Origin: DATAEK01 sp036258055
GTDB lineage: Bacteria > Acidobacteriota > Vicinamibacteria > Vicinamibacterales > 2-12-FULL-66-21
Length of the DNA: 24,353 nucleotides
NCBI GenBank assembly: GCA_036258055.1
Contig: DATAEK010000200.1
Span: 1-24,353 of the forward strand
Direction: 5' to 3'
This document shows, piece after piece, positions 21,845 to 24,353 of the stretch (position 1 is the first letter of the stretch; the number at the start of each line of letters is the position of its first letter). The position numbers and the translations under genes are program-made. A model generated the notes under the pieces. The model did not search any database, had not been told where the DNA came from, and saw only the letters and a list, made by a program, of their open reading frames with translations.

Positions 21845-22831
21845 TTAACGATTCACCGCTTTCATGCCGCCTTCGGTGTAGCGCGTGCCGGCTGCAGCGC
21901 CCTTCGGCGCGAGCGCATCCAGCTCCTGGAGATCCGCGGGCGTCAGCGCGACGTCGACGGCGCCGATGTTCTCTTCGAGTCGCGAACGGACCTTCGAGCC
22001 GGGAATCGGCACGATGTCGTCGCCTTGTGCGAGCAGCCACGCGAGCGCGAGCTGGGCGGGCGTGCACTGCTTGCGCGCCGCAAGCGCCTCGACGCGTTTC
22101 ACCAGCTCGAGGTTCCGGACGAAGTTCTCTCCCTGGAAGCGCGGGTTCGTGCGCCGCCAGTCGTCTGCTGCCAGATCGTCCGGCGACTTGAAGCGCCCTG
22201 TGAGGAAGCCTCTGCCAAGCGGGCTGTAAGCCACGAATCCGATGCCGAGGTCGCGGCACGTCTCGAGAATCCCGTCCTCCGGATCGCGCGACCACAACGA
22301 GTACTCGGTTTGGAGCGCCGCGATCGGGTGAACTTTGCTCGCCCGCCTCAGTGTTCCTACGGCTGCCTCAGACAAGCCGAGATAGCGCACTTTGCCTGCC
22401 TTGACGAGTCCCGCCATGGCTCCCACGGTCTCCTCGATGGGCACGGCCGGATCCACGCGATGCTGGTAATACAGGTCGATCGTCTCCACGTTGAGTCGGC
22501 GGAGCGAGGCGTCGCACGCCTGACGCACGTACTCCGGGGAGCCGTTGATGCCGTGGTACTGCCCATCTGCCGTGCGCACGTTGCCGAACTTGGTAGCCAG
22601 GATGACGTCGGGCCGGCGATCCGCGATGGCGCGTCCGACAAGCTCTTCATTCGTGAACGGACCGTAGATATCGGCTGTGTCGAGAAAGGTCACGCCAAGG
22701 TCGAGGGCCCGATGAATCGTCGCGATCGATTCGTTGTCGTCGCGGCCGACGTAGAAGTCCGACATGCCCATCAACCCGAGACCGATCGCCGAAACGAGAG
22801 GACCCTGCGAGCCCAGCTGCCGACGTTCCAT
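21845..22831 (-). CDS. Aldo/keto reductase
   Basis: 328 residues from the ATG at 22831, giving the usual family length and the normal opening RRQLGSQGPLVSAIGLGLMGMS. Upstream in-frame codons back to 22972 encode an unrelated-looking stretch. The catalytic tetrad is complete: D51 and Y56 (FLDTADIYG), K81 (ATKFG) and H124 (YYQHR). NADPH-binding motifs appear at YSPLGRGFLTG and VPIPGSKVRSRLEENIGA. It should reduce aldehydes or ketones with NADPH and resembles the YajO/PLR-type group. AGGA lies 12 nt before the start codon, a long spacing. The 175 bp between it and the upstream permease gene hold no other gene that I can support. Confidence 0.87.
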   Translation of the reverse strand: MERRQLGSQGPLVSAIGLGLMGMSDFYVGRDDNESIATIHRALDLGVTFLDTADIYGPFTNEELVGRAIADRRPDVILATKFGNVRTADGQYHGINGSPEYVRQACDASLRRLNVETIDLYYQHRVDPAVPIEETVGAMAGLVKAGKVRYLGLSEAAVGTLRRASKVHPIAALQTEYSLWSRDPEDGILETCRDLGIGFVAYSPLGRGFLTGRFKSPDDLAADDWRRTNPRFQGENFVRNLELVKRVEALAARKQCTPAQLALAWLLAQGDDIVPIPGSKVRSRLEENIGAVDVALTPADLQELDALAPKGAAAGTRYTEGGMKAVNR

Positions 22832-23006
22832 GAGTGCACCAGTTCCTGTCATGACTTCGTTATTTGCCGCGCGGAGATGACGTCCGCAATCCTTCTCGCT
22901 AGGACCACGATCGCACGCACTGGGATCCCGAGACAGCACGCCCGGATTGATGCAGAATCGTCGCGTGAACACGGCGCTCTAAAGGACCAGCCGGCGGCGT
23001 CGGCCG

Positions 23007-24353
23007 CTACTCGGATCGAAGGGCGGTTACGGGATCGACGCGAAGTGCGCGGCGGAGTGGTGCCAGCGCAGCTGTCGCCGTCGCGATGAAGAAGACGATC
23101 GCCGCGCCAGCATAGCTGACCGGGTCGAAGCTGCTCAGTCCCAGGAGCTCACGCCGCAGCACGATGGACAGGAAGGCGGCGAGGCCGAACCCTACGATCG
23201 CGCCCGCGACCAGCGGACGCCGGAACTGCGCGAGAACGGCGTGCACGACCTGTCCTGGCCGCGCGCCGAGTGCGATCCGAATGCCAATCTCGCGGTTGCG
23301 CTGCGACACGGTAAACGCCACAAGGCCGCCCAGGCCGACCGCGGCGAGAGCCACTGCGGTCAGACCGAGCATGGAGACGATGGCCGCAACGCGCCGCGGC
23401 TCATCGAGGCGGTTCTCGAACCGGACGGCGAGTCGCTCGATCGTGGGGGCAATCCGCGCGTCGACGCCGTGTGCGGCTTGCGTGATGGCAGGCAGAGCGG
23501 CGCGAGGATCTCCCACGACCCGCACGATCATGATCGCTCCCGTCACGTGCTCGTCGTCCATCGGCAGATAGACCTCGGTCGCGCTCGGATCGTTGAGGAA
23601 GATCGTGCGCGCGTTGGCCGCGACGCCGATGACGGTGTGTTCGACATGCGTCTTCCCGAGGGGCGGTTCGCCCGGCCACGTGGCCCGTCCGAACGACTCG
23701 CTCACGACTACTGCGTCTCGATCGGACAGGCCGAAGCCACGGCCGCTGACGAGGGCGATGCCCATCGCGTCGAAGTACCTCGGATCGACGTGGTGGTAGA
23801 AACCCACGCTTCCGTTGGTGAATCGCGTGATCGTCACCCGATGTCCGAGGGGAGGGAGGCTGGCGAGCGCGACCGTGCGCACCGCCGGCAGCGTTCGCAA
23901 CCGGTCTTCGAGCGCTGTCCAGTAGGCACGGGCGGCGCCAGGAGCAAAGCCGTTGACGTCCAGTGCCGGATCGATGGTGATCTGCTGCGTGTAGTCGAAT
24001 CCGAGCGGCACATGGAGGACGTGATCGAGCGCCCGGAGCAGCAGGGCAGACAAGACGAGCAGCGTACAGGCGGCGGTGACTTGCGCGCCGACGAAGACGT
24101 TGCTGGAGCGCGGACGTGCGCGTCGCGGGCGTACGACGTGCAGCGCCGGGGCCAGGCCGAAGGCTATCGTCGCCAGTGCCGCCAGTCCGACTGTGGCCGA
24201 GAGCACGCGGGCATCGAGACGCGGCTCGAGAAACGCTGGTGCGTCCACGGCCTGCAGCAGCAGCCGCCCAATCAGGACGCTGACCCACATACCCGCGGCC
24301 GCCCCGAGCGCGCCGAGCACACAGCTCTCGGTGAGCAATTGCCGCAGGATCCG
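23007..24353 (-). CDS. ADOP/MacB-FtsX-type ABC permease, N-terminal part outside window
   Basis: The frame stays open to the last base of the window (reading RILRQLLTES before the first marked start), so the gene's 5' part is missing. The 448 visible residues begin at the end of the first FtsX domain (LLTESCVLGALGAAAGMWVS). Then come a hydrophobic segment (TAACTLLVLSALLL), a large periplasmic MacB-like domain (HVDPRYFDAMGIALVSGRGF, then VIGVAANAR and YLPMDDEH) and a final three-helix FtsX domain with VSQRNREIGIRIALGARPGQVV. This layout matches the acidobacterial duplicated orphan permeases, which lack an adjacent ATPase. The export substrate is unknown. It ends 175 bp before the aldo/keto reductase start on the same strand. 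Confidence 0.87.
   Translation of the reverse strand, partial: RILRQLLTESCVLGALGAAAGMWVSVLIGRLLLQAVDAPAFLEPRLDARVLSATVGLAALATIAFGLAPALHVVRPRRARPRSSNVFVGAQVTAACTLLVLSALLLRALDHVLHVPLGFDYTQQITIDPALDVNGFAPGAARAYWTALEDRLRTLPAVRTVALASLPPLGHRVTITRFTNGSVGFYHHVDPRYFDAMGIALVSGRGFGLSDRDAVVVSESFGRATWPGEPPLGKTHVEHTVIGVAANARTIFLNDPSATEVYLPMDDEHVTGAIMIVRVVGDPRAALPAITQAAHGVDARIAPTIERLAVRFENRLDEPRRVAAIVSMLGLTAVALAAVGLGGLVAFTVSQRNREIGIRIALGARPGQVVHAVLAQFRRPLVAGAIVGFGLAAFLSIVLRRELLGLSSFDPVSYAGAAIVFFIATATAALAPLRRALRVDPVTALRSE

Noticed and set aside
22832..22972. N-terminal extension of the aldo/keto reductase
   Set aside because: The 47 extra residues do not resemble a signal or a domain, and the family normally begins at the ATG at 22831.
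22025..23089. Plus-strand open frame (354 aa) over the aldo/keto reductase
   Set aside because: It overlaps the reductase with its intact catalytic tetrad and runs into the next gene; no domain seen.

Overview
The window is about 24 kb of GC-rich, densely coding bacterial DNA with genes on both strands. It most resembles Acidobacteriota, probably the Vicinamibacteria lineage. The grounds are a TonB C-terminal-domain protein of acidobacterial type, a secreted TPR-CHAT protein, an ADOP-like MacB/FtsX permease, and small zinc-ribbon and DUF proteins that I associate with that phylum. This assignment is inferred from gene content. No rRNA, tRNA, CRISPR array, IS element or phage gene is visible, so the window looks like ordinary chromosome with several unusual protein architectures and two repeat-rich intergenic patches.

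Layout. At 1-3608 the end of a TonB-like gene is translationally coupled (TGATG) to a 1065-aa secreted NTF2-TPR-CHAT protein whose CHAT catalytic His and Cys positions both appear to be Pro. A small convergent gene overlaps its end, followed by about 300 bp of repeats (3911-4190) with short tandem units and large inverted GGTGCC/GGCACC arms. At 4237-6556 a type II NADH dehydrogenase overlaps a DUF3810 membrane metalloprotease-like gene. At 6590-7990 a zinc-ribbon gene and a type IB topoisomerase are divergent. At 7996-10045 a DUF4097-type envelope protein is divergent from an eight-Cys zinc-ribbon protein and an atypical SDR. At 10063-12255 an Fpg/Nei DNA glycosylase and a GtrA-START-like fusion lie on the minus strand.

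At 12324-17840 three plus-strand genes run close together: a small membrane protein, a 1009-aa fusion of APH-type kinase, M23 (LytM) metallopeptidase and class-III aminotransferase, and a MASE1-PAS histidine kinase. At 17861-19913 a SnoaL-like gene and a B12-binding radical SAM gene are divergent. At 19986-21677 there is a secreted, His-rich TPR protein. After a GC-rich hairpin patch come an aldo/keto reductase and a truncated ADOP-like permease, both on the minus strand.

The genes do not form one pathway. The best candidates for unexplored biology are the kinase-M23-aminotransferase fusion with its complete M23 active site but no export signal, the CHAT protein without its catalytic residues coupled to a TonB domain, the His-cluster TPR protein, the GtrA fusion, and the inverted repeat array. 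Three or four genes share a TATAAT-like box 23-35 nt before their start codons, which may show the local promoter style.
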